Positions 30,143 to 39,910 are shown, counted from the first letter of the stretch. The stretch is 64,000 bases of DNA from Microbacterium sp. 1.5R (GCF_007667425.1 NZ_VDRC01000001.1:434001-498000), one strand, 5' to 3'. Made by a program: numbers and translations. Notes: generated from the letters alone by a model not told the origin.

Positions 30143-32008
30143 ATGCCCGCACCGCACGGCTCCTGGCCGTCTCCGTTCACCGCTGCCGCCATCGCCGCAT
30201 CCTCGCCGCGTATCGACGGAGCACAGTTCGTCGGCGCCGACGTCTGGTGGGGCGAGTCGGTGCCCGAAGAGGGCGGCCGCGTCACTGTCAGGAGCTCCTC
30301 CGGCGAGCATCTTCTCCCGGCGCCGTGGAGCGCGCGATCGCGCGTGCACGAATACGGAGGCGGCGCCTGGACGGCCGACGGCGACGGCACGCTGTACTTC
30401 GTCGACGCGAAGGACCAGCGCGTGCGGAGGAAGCCACGAGGCGGCGAACCGGTCGCGCTCACCGCCCCCGGCCCGGCGCACGGCGGACTCCGCCTGCAAC
30501 GGGGACGATTGCTCGCCGTGCGGGAGGACCTGACGGTCGAGCCGCACCGACGCGCGATCGTCGAGATACCGACCGACGGCTCGGCGGCCGACGACAGCGG
30601 TGCCGTCCGCGTCGTCGTCGAGGGCGAAGGGTTCTTCGCGCACCCCGCCCTGTCGCCGGACGGAGGGGCCGTGGCCTGGGTCGAATGGGACGCATCGCGG
30701 ATGCCGTGGCAGTCCGCGCGCCTCACGCTCTCGGGCGGCCGGCAGAAGACCGTCGTCGAGACGCGGGCCGCGCTGCAGCCGGAGTGGACGAGCGACGGGG
30801 AGCTCGTGTTCGCCGACGACCCCTCGGGTCGCTGGGCGCTCCACCGATTGCGCGTCGATGCCGACGGGCGACCCGGTACGCCGGAACCTCTGACCACGGC
30901 CGAGGTCGACGCCGACACCGGGTACGGCCTCTGGGTGCTCGGCAACCGCTGGTTCCAGCCGCTCGCCGACGGGCGCATCGTCGCCGTGCGTACGAACGGT
31001 CGCGACGCGGTCGTCGTGCTCGCACCCGACGGCAGCGCCCGTCCGATCGTGTCTCCGGCCGATGGACACGTCAGCGTCGACGACGTCTCGGGGTCGCGCG
31101 TCCTCCTGTCCGGCAGCAGCTCGACGTCGGCCCCCGGACTGTGGCTCGTCGACGTGGATTCCGGCGCGACCGAGGTCATCGCGGGCGGCGCGCCCGCCGA
31201 CCCGGCGTGGATGCCGACGGCATCCGCTCTCGTCGTCGACGGCGCTCACGGACCGGTGCACGCTTTCGCCTACCCGCCAGCCAACCCGGAAGTCGCGACG
31301 CCCGACGACGAGCTCCCTCCTTACATCGTCCTCGTGCACGGTGGCCCGACCGCCCATGTCACGGGTGCCACCTCATCCGCCATCGCCTTCTGGACGAGCC
31401 GCGGGATAGGTGTGCTCGATGTGAACTACGGCGGGTCGAGCGGATACGGGCGCGCCTACCGCGAGCGTCTCGACAGCGGATGGGGCGTCGTCGACGTCGA
31501 CGACGTGATCGCTGCAGCGCAGGGCCTCGTCGGCGCCGGGGTCGCGGACCCGGCGCGCATCGCGATCAAGGGCGGCTCCGCCGGTGGATGGACGGTGCTG
31601 TCGGCACTGGTGCGCGGTGGTACGTTCGCGGCGGGCATCAGCCGCTACGGCGTCGCAGACCTGCGCATGCTCGTCGAGCACTCGCACGACTTCGAGGCGC
31701 ATTACATCGAAGGACTCGTCGGGCCGCTGCCCGAGGCGAAGGATCTGTACTTCGAACGCTCCCCGCTCACCCACGCCGACCGCATCGACGTTCCCGTGCT
31801 GCTGATGCAGGGCGGGGAGGACCGCGTGGTGCCCCCCGCGCAGTCGGAGGCGATCCGCGATGCGCTGGCCGCGCGCGGGATCGATCACGAGTACGTCCTC
31901 TACCCGTCGGAGGGACACGGCTTCCGCGCGGCCGAGACGATCGTCGACGCACTGGACCGGGAACTCGCGTTCCTGGCACGCGTGTTCGGGTTCACGCCCG
32001 CCGGGTGA
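30143..32008 (+). CDS. S9-family prolyl oligopeptidase-like serine peptidase
   Basis: 621 residues: an N-terminal beta-propeller (about 1-370) and a C-terminal alpha/beta hydrolase. The catalytic triad is Ser479 in Gly-Gly-Ser-Ala-Gly-Gly, Asp560 in Gly-Gly-Glu-Asp-Arg-Val-Val, and His592 in Glu-Gly-His-Gly-Phe. The oxyanion strand His-Gly-Gly-Pro-Thr is also visible. There is no signal peptide, so it is cytoplasmic. The acyl-aminoacyl peptidase/dipeptidyl peptidase group fits best; the substrate is unknown. The stop codon abuts that of smpB. Confidence 0.9.
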   Translation: MPAPHGSWPSPFTAAAIAASSPRIDGAQFVGADVWWGESVPEEGGRVTVRSSSGEHLLPAPWSARSRVHEYGGGAWTADGDGTLYFVDAKDQRVRRKPRGGEPVALTAPGPAHGGLRLQRGRLLAVREDLTVEPHRRAIVEIPTDGSAADDSGAVRVVVEGEGFFAHPALSPDGGAVAWVEWDASRMPWQSARLTLSGGRQKTVVETRAALQPEWTSDGELVFADDPSGRWALHRLRVDADGRPGTPEPLTTAEVDADTGYGLWVLGNRWFQPLADGRIVAVRTNGRDAVVVLAPDGSARPIVSPADGHVSVDDVSGSRVLLSGSSSTSAPGLWLVDVDSGATEVIAGGAPADPAWMPTASALVVDGAHGPVHAFAYPPANPEVATPDDELPPYIVLVHGGPTAHVTGATSSAIAFWTSRGIGVLDVNYGGSSGYGRAYRERLDSGWGVVDVDDVIAAAQGLVGAGVADPARIAIKGGSAGGWTVLSALVRGGTFAAGISRYGVADLRMLVEHSHDFEAHYIEGLVGPLPEAKDLYFERSPLTHADRIDVPVLLMQGGEDRVVPPAQSEAIRDALAARGIDHEYVLYPSEGHGFRAAETIVDALDRELAFLARVFGFTPAG

Positions 32009-32485
32009 TCAGTCGCCCATACGGTTGCGCGTGCGCATGGCACGCTCTGCTTCGCGCGTGTCCTGCCGCTCGCGCAGCGTCTGCCGCTTGTCGTACTCCC
32101 GCTTGCCCTTCGCGAGGGCGATCTCGACCTTGGCACGGCCGTCGGAGAAGTACAGCTTCAGCGGGATGAGGGTGTACCCGCCGGCCGAGACGGCGTGCGC
32201 GAGCTTCAGGATCTCCTCGCGGTGCAGCAGCAGCTTGCGGATGCGCTTGGCGGAGTGGTTGGTCCAATGACCCTGCGAGTACTCGGGGATGTGCACGGCG
32301 TCGAGGAACACCTCGTTGCCCTTCACGAAGGCGTACCCGTCGCTGAGATTGGCGCGCCCCTGACGCAGTGACTTGACCTCGGTGCCGGTCAGCACCATCC
32401 CCGCCTCGTACGACTTCTCGATGTTGTAGTCGTGACGTGCGCGACGATTGGTCGCGATGACCTTCTCCCCGCGTTCCCTGGGCAT
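32009..32485 (-). CDS. smpB: SsrA-binding protein SmpB
   Basis: Partner of tmRNA in ribosome rescue, 158 residues. Typical features are Asn-Arg-Arg-Ala-Arg-His-Asp-Tyr at the start, Gly-Thr-Glu-Val-Lys-Ser-Leu-Arg, the OB-fold, and a basic C-terminal tail that enters the mRNA channel. The tmRNA gene itself is not in the window. AGGAGA lies a few bases before the ATG. It follows prfB-ftsE-ftsX as in other actinobacteria. Confidence 0.97.
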   Translation of the reverse strand: MPRERGEKVIATNRRARHDYNIEKSYEAGMVLTGTEVKSLRQGRANLSDGYAFVKGNEVFLDAVHIPEYSQGHWTNHSAKRIRKLLLHREEILKLAHAVSAGGYTLIPLKLYFSDGRAKVEIALAKGKREYDKRQTLRERQDTREAERAMRTRNRMGD

Positions 32486-32542
32486 GTCTCTCTCCTGTGC
32501 GTGACGCTCTCGATGACGCGATCCGTCACCGAGCAGCCTGTC

Positions 32543-32571
32543 AGTCTATACCGGGCGGGGTCAGGTGCGAA
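32543..32571 (-). promoter_or_regulatory. Predicted promoter of smpB
   Basis: On the minus strand, TTCGCA and TAGACT are separated by 17 bases, reading from the end of ftsX into the gap. Transcripts would have a leader of about 50 bases before the smpB ATG at 32485. Confidence 0.5.
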
Positions 32572-33475
32572 GCCACCGACGGATCGCGAAGCCGGCGGAG
32601 AGAGCCGCGAGCACGACCCCGATGATGATCAGCACCGGTACGACGACCGCGGCGTCCTGCATGGTGATCCACGTGGTGATGAACGGCACTCGCCCCCGGA
32701 GGTAGCCGTTGACACCGAAGTGCACGCCGGCGAGGACCGCGGCGCTCGCGAGGACGGAGCCGAGGAAGGCCGCGAACACCCCCTCGAGCACGAACGGCGT
32801 CTGGATGAAGCGATTGGAGGCGCCGACCAGACGCATGATCCCGATCTCCTTGCGCCTGGCGTACGCCGAGAGACGGATCGTGGTCCCGATGAGCAGGATC
32901 GCAGCGACGAGCATCAGCACCGCGATGCCGACGGCGATGTACGTCGCGACCGTCAGGGCGGAGAAGAGGGGCTCGAGGTACTGGAGCTGGTCCGTGACCT
33001 GCTCCACCCCCGCGACTCCGTTGAACGCCTCTGCGATCACCTGCGACTGCCCCGGGTCCTTCATCGTGACGAAGAAGACCTCGAACGCCTGGTCGGGGGT
33101 GATGACGCTGGCCTGCTCCTCGCCCAGCTGCGCGACGAGCTTCGCGTACGTGTCCTCCTTGCTGTCGAAGGAGATCTCGCCGATGAGCGGAGACAGTGCC
33201 TCGCCCTCGAGCTGGGCGCGCACCGCGGCGACCTGGTCCTCCGTCGCTCCGCCGTCGACGCAGGTCTGGGATTCCGAGATCGACGAGCACATGTAGACCG
33301 CGACCTGCGCGCGCTCCGACCAGTAGCCCCGCATGGTGCCGATCTGCGACTGCATGAGGATCGCCGCCCCCACGAAGGTCAGCGACACGAACGTCACCAG
33401 CACGACCGAGATGACCATGGAGATGTTGCGACGGAGACCGACGAGCGCCTCGGTGAGGATGAGTCCGATTCTCAT
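32561..33475 (-). CDS. ftsX: Cell division protein FtsX
   Basis: 304 residues, four transmembrane helices: one near residues 20-42 and three in the C-terminal half, with a 130-residue extracellular loop between. With FtsE it controls peptidoglycan hydrolases at the septum. The loop holds two cysteines (in Met-Cys-Ser-Ser and Thr-Cys-Val-Asp) that could form a disulfide. The cytoplasmic [13 protein letters not shown] motif couples to FtsE. Starts inside the ftsE stop (ATGA). Confidence 0.95.
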   Translation of the reverse strand: MRIGLILTEALVGLRRNISMVISVVLVTFVSLTFVGAAILMQSQIGTMRGYWSERAQVAVYMCSSISESQTCVDGGATEDQVAAVRAQLEGEALSPLIGEISFDSKEDTYAKLVAQLGEEQASVITPDQAFEVFFVTMKDPGQSQVIAEAFNGVAGVEQVTDQLQYLEPLFSALTVATYIAVGIAVLMLVAAILLIGTTIRLSAYARRKEIGIMRLVGASNRFIQTPFVLEGVFAAFLGSVLASAAVLAGVHFGVNGYLRGRVPFITTWITMQDAAVVVPVLIIIGVVLAALSAGFAIRRWLRT

Positions 33476-34536
33476 GACGTCGGGCCCACCTTCTCGTCAC
33501 CGTCGTCCGACAAGCCGAGGCGATCGGCGACCCCCAGCTCGGCGACGTCGACCTGCGGGATCACGATGGGATGCGTGCGCGGCGCGATCGGCGCCGACGC
33601 GTCCGCCACCACCGGGGTCGCATCGACCGCCGGTTCGGCGGGGACTGCCTGCGCCTCGGGAGTCTCGGATGCCGAGGGCACGGCGTCCGGCGCGGCAGCC
33701 GATGCCTTGCGCTGCGCACTGAGCTCCTCGGCGAGCGCCGCCCGCACGACGGACAGGTCGGCGGTCTGACGCTGCACTTCCTGCACCGCGGTGAGGGCTG
33801 CCGCGGCAGCGGCTCCTCGCACCTCTTCGGGGCCGAGACGCGGGATCTGCGAGGTGTCGCCGTAGCCGCCGTGCACCTCGTCACGCACCATCTCACCGTC
33901 GCGGAGTTCGATCACCCGGCGCTGCATCTGGTCGACGAACGCGGCCTCGTGAGTGGCCATCAGAACGGTGGTGCCACCGGCGTTGATGCGTGCGAGCAGC
34001 TGCATGATGTCGACGGACGTCCCGGGATCCAGGTTTCCGGTTGGCTCGTCCGCGAGCAGCACCTGGGGCCGGTTGACCAGCGCCCTCGCGATGGCGACGC
34101 GCTGCTGCTCGCCGCCTGACAGCTCATGCGGCATGCGCTTCTGCTTGCCGTCGAGCCCGACGAGCGCGAGAGCCTCGGGCACCGCCTGCTGGATGAAGCC
34201 TCGCGACGAACCGGTCACCTGGAGGGTGAACGCGACGTTCTGGTACACGGTCTTCGATGGCAGCAGTCGGAAGTCCTGGAACACCGATCCGATGTGTCGA
34301 CGGAAGTAGGGCACCTTGCGGTTGGCGAGCGAGCGCAGGTCGCGCCCGAGAACGGCGACGCGCCCCGCGGTCGGCACGTCCTCCCGCAGGATCAGTCGCA
34401 GACACGACGACTTCCCCGACCCGGAGGCACCGACGAGGAACACGAACTCCCCGCGCTGTACCTCGAAGTCGACGCCGGACAGGGCGGGTCTGGCGGTCCC
34501 GCGGTAGCGCTTCGTGACATTCTCGAACCGAATCAT
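33472..34536 (-). CDS. ftsE: Cell division ATP-binding protein FtsE with a long C-terminal tail
   Basis: 354 residues; typical FtsE has about 229. The ABC domain fills residues 1-225: Walker A Gly-Ala-Ser-Gly-Ser-Gly-Lys-Ser at 36-43, the signature Leu-Ser-Gly-Gly-Glu-Gln-Gln-Arg, and Walker B Val-Leu-Leu-Ala-Asp-Glu-Pro. The remaining 130 residues are an Ala/Glu/Pro-rich tail, probably a helix (about 245-290) followed by disordered sequence. Its role is unknown; it could recruit division proteins. ATG start; a TAGGCT hexamer 9 bases upstream suggests a very short leader. Confidence 0.94.
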   Translation of the reverse strand: MIRFENVTKRYRGTARPALSGVDFEVQRGEFVFLVGASGSGKSSCLRLILREDVPTAGRVAVLGRDLRSLANRKVPYFRRHIGSVFQDFRLLPSKTVYQNVAFTLQVTGSSRGFIQQAVPEALALVGLDGKQKRMPHELSGGEQQRVAIARALVNRPQVLLADEPTGNLDPGTSVDIMQLLARINAGGTTVLMATHEAAFVDQMQRRVIELRDGEMVRDEVHGGYGDTSQIPRLGPEEVRGAAAAAALTAVQEVQRQTADLSVVRAALAEELSAQRKASAAAPDAVPSASETPEAQAVPAEPAVDATPVVADASAPIAPRTHPIVIPQVDVAELGVADRLGLSDDGDEKVGPTS

Positions 34537-34691
34537 GGCGATACGAGCCTAGGCGCGTGAATTCCTCTGCCCGCGAGCGACACCCCTGTCGCCACCTCCG
34601 CGTCGGAGCGCACTGCTATACATGATGTGCCGGTATACAGCGGCGCTGACGTTCCGCGCGGATCGCGCGGACGACGATTCGAGGGGGACCC

Positions 34692-36125
34692 ATGACGACG
34701 CCCGCAGGCTGGTACGACGACGGATCCGGACGTCAACGCTGGTGGGACGGAACGCAGTGGACGGAGCACTTCGCCCCCGCTGCGGACGGTGGGGAGTCCC
34801 CCGCGCAGGAGACCGCGGAGCCAGCCGCGGCGGCGCCGAGTGACGAGTCTTCCGCCGCCGAGACGGATGCTGAGTCCGCCGCCGCGGAGTCGCGCGTGCC
34901 GGAGTCGGCCGCCGCAGCCGAGACCGCTGCCGCCGTCGAGTCCATCTCCGCGGTCGAGAGCGGATCGTGGGAGCAGCCGTCGACCGGCGCGCCCGCGCCC
35001 TCGACCGTCGATTCCTCGTCCGGCGAGCCCGCGTCCGCCCCGGACACGGCATCCGACAGCACTTCCGTCGGGGAGAACCCGGAATCCCGCACCCCGACGA
35101 CCACTCCGTTCACCGCGCCCGGAGACACCGCCGTGCCCACCGACAACGGAACATCGCCCTACACGAACACCGCGCCCGGGTACCCGGGCTCCGCGCCCGC
35201 GTACCCGGGTGCCGCGGCCTCTTACCCGGGCTCCGCCCAGGCACCCCAGCCGCCCCAGGCCCCGGGCTACGGTGCAGCGCCGTCATACCCGGGCTCCGCA
35301 CCGGCCTACCAGGGCGGCTACCCCTCCGCTGCGCCCGTATACGGGGCCCCCGGCGGATACCCGGCCGCCTACCCGGCCGCCCCCACCGCCCCGGCACGGC
35401 TCTCCGTCGTCGGCCTGATCGGTCTCGGCGCCGCCGCGCTCGGAACGATCCTGTCGTGCATCCCGTTCACCTTCGTCCTGGGCTGGGTGCTGCTCGCCGC
35501 CGGCTTCATCGTGTCCTTGATCTCGATCTTCCTCAAGGGCCGGAAGTGGCCGGGCATCGCGGGCCTCATCCTCTCGGTCGTCGGCACCGTGATCGCGGTC
35601 GTGATGGCCTTCTTCTTCGCGATCTCCGCCGTCGCGGGCGTGGTGCGCGACCTCCCGTCTGCGCCGCCGTCGAGCGATTCCAGCAGCGATGGCAGCGAAG
35701 ACGATGGCACGTCCACCGGACCGACCGAGGTCGTCGAGGGCACCCTCGGCGAGCCCGTCACTGTGGAGCAGTACTCGGGCACCAGCGAGGTCACCATCAC
35801 CTCCGCGACCTGGAGCGACTCCGACGGTTCGACCATCCCTGCCACGAACGGCGGCTTCGTCATTCTGGACGTGACTGTCACCGGGCTCGAGGGCACGAGC
35901 TACGTCAACCCGATCTACTTCCTGATCGAGGCGGCCGACGGCACGGAAGGCACTTACGACTTCTTCGCCGACGAGCAGATCGGCAGCGAAGACCTCGAAG
36001 CCGGCGACTCCGTCAGCGGCAAGGTGACCTTCGACGTCTCGCAGAGCGATTCCTACACGGTCATCGTCACCGACGAGATGCTGGAAGAGGTGGCGCGCAT
36101 CACGGTCACCCCGACCGCCGGCTGA
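34692..36125 (+). CDS. DUF2510 membrane protein with extracellular DUF4352-like domain
   Basis: 477 residues in four parts. A DUF2510 motif at 5-25 (Gly-Trp-Tyr-Asp-Asp-Gly-Ser-Gly-Arg-Gln-Arg-Trp-Trp-Asp-Gly) comes first. An acidic Ser/Ala/Glu stretch follows to about 150, then Pro/Tyr/Ala/Gly repeats around Ala-Tyr-Pro-Gly to about 235. Two or three transmembrane helices at about 238-320 lead to a C-terminal beta-rich domain like DUF4352 (Asn-Gly-Gly-Phe-Val-Ile-Leu-Asp-Val-Thr-Val). The function is unknown; such proteins are thought to sit at the cell envelope. A GAGGGGG site precedes the ATG. It is inserted on the opposite strand between prfB and ftsE. Confidence 0.82.
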   Translation: MTTPAGWYDDGSGRQRWWDGTQWTEHFAPAADGGESPAQETAEPAAAAPSDESSAAETDAESAAAESRVPESAAAAETAAAVESISAVESGSWEQPSTGAPAPSTVDSSSGEPASAPDTASDSTSVGENPESRTPTTTPFTAPGDTAVPTDNGTSPYTNTAPGYPGSAPAYPGAAASYPGSAQAPQPPQAPGYGAAPSYPGSAPAYQGGYPSAAPVYGAPGGYPAAYPAAPTAPARLSVVGLIGLGAAALGTILSCIPFTFVLGWVLLAAGFIVSLISIFLKGRKWPGIAGLILSVVGTVIAVVMAFFFAISAVAGVVRDLPSAPPSSDSSSDGSEDDGTSTGPTEVVEGTLGEPVTVEQYSGTSEVTITSATWSDSDGSTIPATNGGFVILDVTVTGLEGTSYVNPIYFLIEAADGTEGTYDFFADEQIGSEDLEAGDSVSGKVTFDVSQSDSYTVIVTDEMLEEVARITVTPTAG

Positions 36126-36138
36126 GCACCGAGAACGA

Positions 36139-36174
36139 AAGAGGGCCGGAACCCCGCGGGGTTCCGGCCCTCTT
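36139..36174. terminator. Bidirectional terminator between the DUF2510 gene and prfB
   Basis: A perfect 15-bp stem (GAGGGCCGGAACCCC at 36141-36155 and its complement at 36158-36172), extended by A-T pairs (AA before, TT after). It lies between two convergent stops. Confidence 0.85.
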
Positions 36175-36197
36175 CTGCTGCCAGGCAGTCGGAGCGC

Positions 36198-37307
36198 TCA
36201 GTCCTCGTCTTTGCGCTTGCGCCAACGGATGCCGGCCGAGATGAATCCGTCGAGGTCGCCGTCGAACACGGCGGCGGGGTTGCCCGACTCGTGGCCGGTC
36301 CGGAGATCCTTCACCAGCTGCTGTCCGTAGAGGAAGTACGAGCGCATCTGGTCGCCCCAGCTCGCGGTGATGTTGCCCGCGAGCTCCTTCTTCTTCGCCG
36401 CTTCCTCTTCCTTCTGCAGCAGGAGGAGGCGGGTCTGCAGCACGCGCATGGCGGCGGCGCGGTTCTGGATCTGCGACTTCTCGTTCTGCATCGAGACGAC
36501 GATGCCGGTCGGGAGGTGCGTGAGGCGGACGGCGGAGTCGGTCGTGTTGACCGACTGCCCGCCTGGGCCCGACGAGCGGAACACATCGACGCGGATGTCG
36601 CCCTCGGGGATGTCGACCTCTGTGGCCTCCTCCATGAGCGGGATGACCTCGACGGCCGCGAACGACGTCTGACGCTTGTCGGCGGAGCCGAAGGGGCTGA
36701 TGCGTGCGAGACGATGCGTGCCCGCCTCGACCGACAGCGTTCCGAAGGCGTACGGAGCATCGATCTCGAAGGTCGCCGACTTGATACCCGCGCCCTCGGC
36801 GTACGAGGTGTCCATGACCTTGACCGGGAACTTGTGCTGCTCGGCGTAGCGCAGGTACATACGCATGAGCATCTCGGCGAAGTCGGTGGCGTCGTCGCCG
36901 CCGGCGCCGGAACGGATGGTGATGATCGCCGACCGCTCGTCGTATTCGCCGTCGAGGAGCGTCTGCACCTCGAGCTGGTTGATGATCTCGGTCAGCGCCG
37001 CGAGCTCGTTGCGGGCCTCGATGGCGGAGTCCTCGTCGCCCATCTCGTTCGCGAGATCGACGAGAACCTCGAGGTCGTCGAGACGGCGACCGATGCCCTC
37101 GACGCGAGCGAGCGCGGACTGCCGATGGCTGAGCGCACTCGTCACCTTCTGTGCACGCTCGGTGTCGTCCCAGAGATCGGGGGCGCCGGCCTCTTCACTG
37201 AGCTTGGCGATGTCGGAGCGGAGCGTATCGACATCGACGACCTCACGGATGTCACCGTAGGTGACGCGGAGGGCCTGGATGTCGGCGGAGAGATCGAGTT
37301 CGAGCAT
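36198..37307 (-). CDS. prfB: Peptide chain release factor 2
   Basis: 369 residues. The codon-reading tripeptide Ser-Pro-Phe (in Ile-Ser-Pro-Phe-Gly-Ser) marks RF2, specific for UGA and UAA. The catalytic Gly-Gly-Gln lies in Ser-Gly-Pro-Gly-Gly-Gln-Ser-Val-Asn. The frame is continuous from the N-terminus: there is no in-frame UGA of the autoregulatory frameshift known from many other bacteria. The ATG at 37307 follows a TAGGCT hexamer by 9 bases. Confidence 0.97.
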   Translation of the reverse strand: MLELDLSADIQALRVTYGDIREVVDVDTLRSDIAKLSEEAGAPDLWDDTERAQKVTSALSHRQSALARVEGIGRRLDDLEVLVDLANEMGDEDSAIEARNELAALTEIINQLEVQTLLDGEYDERSAIITIRSGAGGDDATDFAEMLMRMYLRYAEQHKFPVKVMDTSYAEGAGIKSATFEIDAPYAFGTLSVEAGTHRLARISPFGSADKRQTSFAAVEVIPLMEEATEVDIPEGDIRVDVFRSSGPGGQSVNTTDSAVRLTHLPTGIVVSMQNEKSQIQNRAAAMRVLQTRLLLLQKEEEAAKKKELAGNITASWGDQMRSYFLYGQQLVKDLRTGHESGNPAAVFDGDLDGFISAGIRWRKRKDED

Positions 37308-37376
37308 GGCGCATCCAGCCTAACGTGCCGCCTGCTCGCGCGGGGACGCTCCGCTCACAGGAGTAGCGTCGAGTGA

Positions 37377-38645
37377 GTGAGCGGTGCATCCACGGTCTTG
37401 AGGCGATTCGGGCCCATGGTGTACCTCCCGACCGTGCTGTTCGCACTGGGCGAGGGCGCGGTCATCCCGCTCATCCCGGTGATCGCCGCATCGATGGGCG
37501 CCGACGTCGCGTTCGCCGCGCTCGTCGCCTCCGGTCTCGTCGTCGGGCAGCTGTGCGGCAACCTCCCGGCGGGGTGGGCTGTGGCCCGCATCGGCGAGCG
37601 GCTCACCATGGTCATCGCGGGCACGGTCGCCGTCGGCGCCGGAGTGGCGATGATGTTCGCCCCGTCGCCGGCCGTGCTCGCGGCATCCGTCTTCCTCCTC
37701 GGCTTCTGCGCGGCGGCGTTCGGACTGGCCCGGCACGCGTTCATGACGACGCGTGTGCCGATCGCCTTCCGCGCGCGGGCGCTGTCGCTGCTCGGCGGAA
37801 GCTTCCGCCTTGGCGTCTTCATCGGCCCGTTCGTGGCCGCCGGGCTGTTGCAGCTGTTCGGATCCGAGATCGCGGCGATCTGGTTCTTCCTCGCCTGCCT
37901 CGTCGTGATGGTGGTGCTCGTGCTGTTCGGGCCCGACCCCGAGAAGACGATCCCCCCGACCACCCCTGTGCGCACCGCTCCCCTGGTGTCGGACTCCGGC
38001 GAAGTGGTGAGCGGTTCGATCCCCACCGTCGAGCGCACCGGCATCTTCCGCACGATGTGGCAGCAGCGCACCGTTCTCGGCCGACTCGGACTCGCCGCGT
38101 CGTCGCTGTCGGCCGTCCGATCGGCCCGCCAGGTTGTGCTGCCGCTGTGGGGCCTCTCGCTCGGGCTCGACGCCTCGACCATCGCCCTCGTGGTCGGTGT
38201 GTCCGGGGCCATCGACTTCGCTCTCTTCTACGCGAGCGGACAGGTGATGGATCGGTTCGGTCGTCTCTGGGCAGCCATGCCCGCGATGCTGCTCATGGGC
38301 GCCGGCTTCCTCGCGCTGTCGCTCACGCACGACCTCGACGCCGCGGTGCTGTGGTTCGGCATGTTCGCCGCCGTCCTCGGCGTGGGCAACGGGCTCTCCA
38401 GCGGCATCCTGCTGACCCTCGGGGCCGACGTGGCCCCCAAGCGCGAGCCGGCGGCGTTCCTCGGATCGTGGCGGACGCTGACGGATGCCGGCGGCGCGAC
38501 CGCCCCTCTTCTCGTGTCCGCCATCACCGCGATCGCCTCGCTCCCCGTCGCCGCCGCGGCGATGGGCGTGGTCGGCCTGATCGGTGCGGTCGGCTTCATC
38601 CGGTGGATCCCCCGCTTCGTGCCGCGGGTTAAGGGCGAGGCATGA
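37377..38645 (+). CDS. Major facilitator superfamily transporter
   Basis: 422 residues, about 12 transmembrane helices in two halves around a cytoplasmic loop near residues 180-225. The A-like motif Gly-Trp-Ala-Val-Ala-Arg-Ile-Gly-Glu-Arg lies in the first half and Gly-Gln-Val-Met-Asp-Arg-Phe-Gly-Arg in the second. The layout fits a drug:H+ antiporter, but the substrate is unknown. GTG start with an AGGAG site upstream. Its stop overlaps the start of the Nudix gene (ATGA), so the two are cotranslated. Confidence 0.85.
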   Translation: MSGASTVLRRFGPMVYLPTVLFALGEGAVIPLIPVIAASMGADVAFAALVASGLVVGQLCGNLPAGWAVARIGERLTMVIAGTVAVGAGVAMMFAPSPAVLAASVFLLGFCAAAFGLARHAFMTTRVPIAFRARALSLLGGSFRLGVFIGPFVAAGLLQLFGSEIAAIWFFLACLVVMVVLVLFGPDPEKTIPPTTPVRTAPLVSDSGEVVSGSIPTVERTGIFRTMWQQRTVLGRLGLAASSLSAVRSARQVVLPLWGLSLGLDASTIALVVGVSGAIDFALFYASGQVMDRFGRLWAAMPAMLLMGAGFLALSLTHDLDAAVLWFGMFAAVLGVGNGLSSGILLTLGADVAPKREPAAFLGSWRTLTDAGGATAPLLVSAITAIASLPVAAAAMGVVGLIGAVGFIRWIPRFVPRVKGEA

Positions 38646-39190
38646 GCGCCCTCGGTGCCGACGTCCGCCGCCTGGTCGCGGATTTCCCGATCACCTCGTC
38701 CGAGGATCGGGATGCGCAGGCGGACTTCACCTCCTTCTTCTCCGATGATGACGGTCCTGTGCAGCGCGACGACGGACCCCGCCACGCGACGGCGTCGGCG
38801 TTCGTCTTCGATCCGGCGCTCACCCGCATCCTGTTGGTGTTCCACCGCAAGGGCCGCTTCTGGGTGCAGCCGGGCGGTCACCTCGAACCCGGCGACGGAT
38901 CTGTGGCCGATGCCGCTCTCCGCGAGCTCGCCGAGGAGACGGGGCTCCTCGCCCCACGGCCCGAGGAGTACGTCTACGACCTGGACCACCACGAGCTTTC
39001 CGCCGCGTTCGGGCGGTGCGCCTCGCACCTCGACGTCGGTGTCGCGATCGTCGTCGCCGACGAGGGTGCGCTGCAGGTGAGCGAGGAGTCGGAGGACGTG
39101 CGGTGGTGGCCGATCGACGCGCTCCCCGACGAGGTGCCGCCGCAGTTCCACCGACGCGTGGCCGGCGTGCTCGACCGCATCCCCCGCTGA
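38642..39190 (+). CDS. Nudix hydrolase
   Basis: 182 residues. The Nudix helix reads Gly-Gly-His-Leu-Glu-Pro-Gly-Asp-Gly-Ser, then Ala-Ala-Leu-Arg-Glu-Leu-Ala-Glu-Glu-Thr-Gly-Leu. The metal-binding Arg-Glu-Leu-x-Glu-Glu core is intact; the upstream Glu is replaced by Asp with one extra residue, a variant common in actinobacterial members. The substrate is unknown. The N-terminal 50 residues are a helical extension. Coupled to the MFS gene by a 4-bp overlap. Confidence 0.88.
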   Translation: MSALGADVRRLVADFPITSSEDRDAQADFTSFFSDDDGPVQRDDGPRHATASAFVFDPALTRILLVFHRKGRFWVQPGGHLEPGDGSVADAALRELAEETGLLAPRPEEYVYDLDHHELSAAFGRCASHLDVGVAIVVADEGALQVSEESEDVRWWPIDALPDEVPPQFHRRVAGVLDRIPR

Positions 39191-39239
39191 CAGAGGGCGG
39201 CTCTGGCGCGGACCCCAGTGCCTCGATGGAGTCCTCCGC

Positions 39240-39481
39240 ATGGATCTCCGCGTGAAGATCGCCCTCGGCATCTCCGCGCTCGTCGTGGGAGGGCTCGTCG
39301 CCGCCGCCGTCCCGACACCGCTATCTACGAGATGGGCACGTTCGTCCGCAACCGCGACCTGCCGGCCGCCCGCGCGCTCTGGACGCAGCTCGCCCCCGAC
39401 ATCGATCCCGCCATCGTCCCGTTCATCGCGGCAGCCTTCGACTCCGGGGACTGGTACGTGCTCGGGCACCTGTTCCCCTGA
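39240..39481 (+). pseudogene. Small membrane-protein gene broken by a frameshift
   Basis: The first 25 codons from an ATG at 39240 (GGAG site upstream) give a clear N-terminal hydrophobic helix, Lys-Ile-Ala-Leu-Gly-Ile-Ser-Ala-Leu-Val-Val-Gly-Gly-Leu-Val. Near 39310-39325 the sensible reading jumps to another frame, Asp-Thr-Ala-Ile-Tyr-Glu-Met-Gly-Thr-Phe-Val-Arg, which runs to the TGA at 39479-39481. Joining the two gives about 80 residues; a single missing base would explain it. No family recognised. It could be a sequencing error rather than a true mutation. Confidence 0.55.
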
Positions 39482-39496
39482 CCGCCGAGAGCTTCC

Positions 39497-39910
39497 TCAC
39501 CGCAGTGCGGTGCGGCTGGTCGCGGTCGCCTCGAGTCGCACAGCCTCCGGGACGAAGAGCGATGCGAGCGGCGGGTGCCAGTCCGCGGTGATCGTGACGC
39601 GCGCCGAGAGCCCGTCCGGAGCGGTCGCGGCGACGAGGGCGGCGCGCCCCGGCATCCCGTCGAGCACCGCTGTGACCTGCTCGCGCACTCCCCCGTCGGT
39701 GAGCCTGGCGCGCACCACGTCGCCCTCGACCTCCAGGATGAACCCGTCGGCTCCGGCGAGCGCGGCCGCATCAGCCAGCGCGTCGAGACGCTTCTGAGCG
39801 ATGTACAGGTCGGTCGCCATGGCGGCGACGATGATCAGGGTGAGAGCGAGAAGTGCGTAGCCGAGGGTGAGCAGCAGGACGCTGCCGGAGTCGTCGCCAC
39901 GCACTCTCAT
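39497..39910 (-). CDS. TadG-like pilus assembly protein
   Basis: 137 residues. The N-terminus Asp-Asp-Ser-Gly-Ser-Val-Leu-Leu-Leu-Thr-Leu-Gly-Tyr is a TadG-type membrane segment (about residues 8-33). Asp-Leu-Tyr-Ile-Ala-Gln-Lys-Arg-Leu-Asp-Ala-Leu-Ala-Asp-Ala-Ala-Ala-Leu-Ala-Gly then follows, the Tad secretion-associated signature. The rest is a short extracellular domain. Last gene of the Tad cluster, overlapping the preceding TadE-like gene by 4 bp. Confidence 0.85.
   Translation of the reverse strand: MRVRGDDSGSVLLLTLGYALLALTLIIVAAMATDLYIAQKRLDALADAAALAGADGFILEVEGDVVRARLTDGGVREQVTAVLDGMPGRAALVAATAPDGLSARVTITADWHPPLASLFVPEAVRLEATATSRTALR

Noticed and set aside
26263..32011. Shared TGATCAGTCGC at the hisH/ParA junction and the S9 peptidase/smpB junction
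   Set aside because: Both arise because two convergent genes end in abutting TGA codons and both minus-strand proteins end in Asp; coincidence, not a repeat or attachment site.
36198..37307. Programmed frameshift in prfB
   Set aside because: The frame is open throughout with no early in-frame TGA, so no frameshift is needed.
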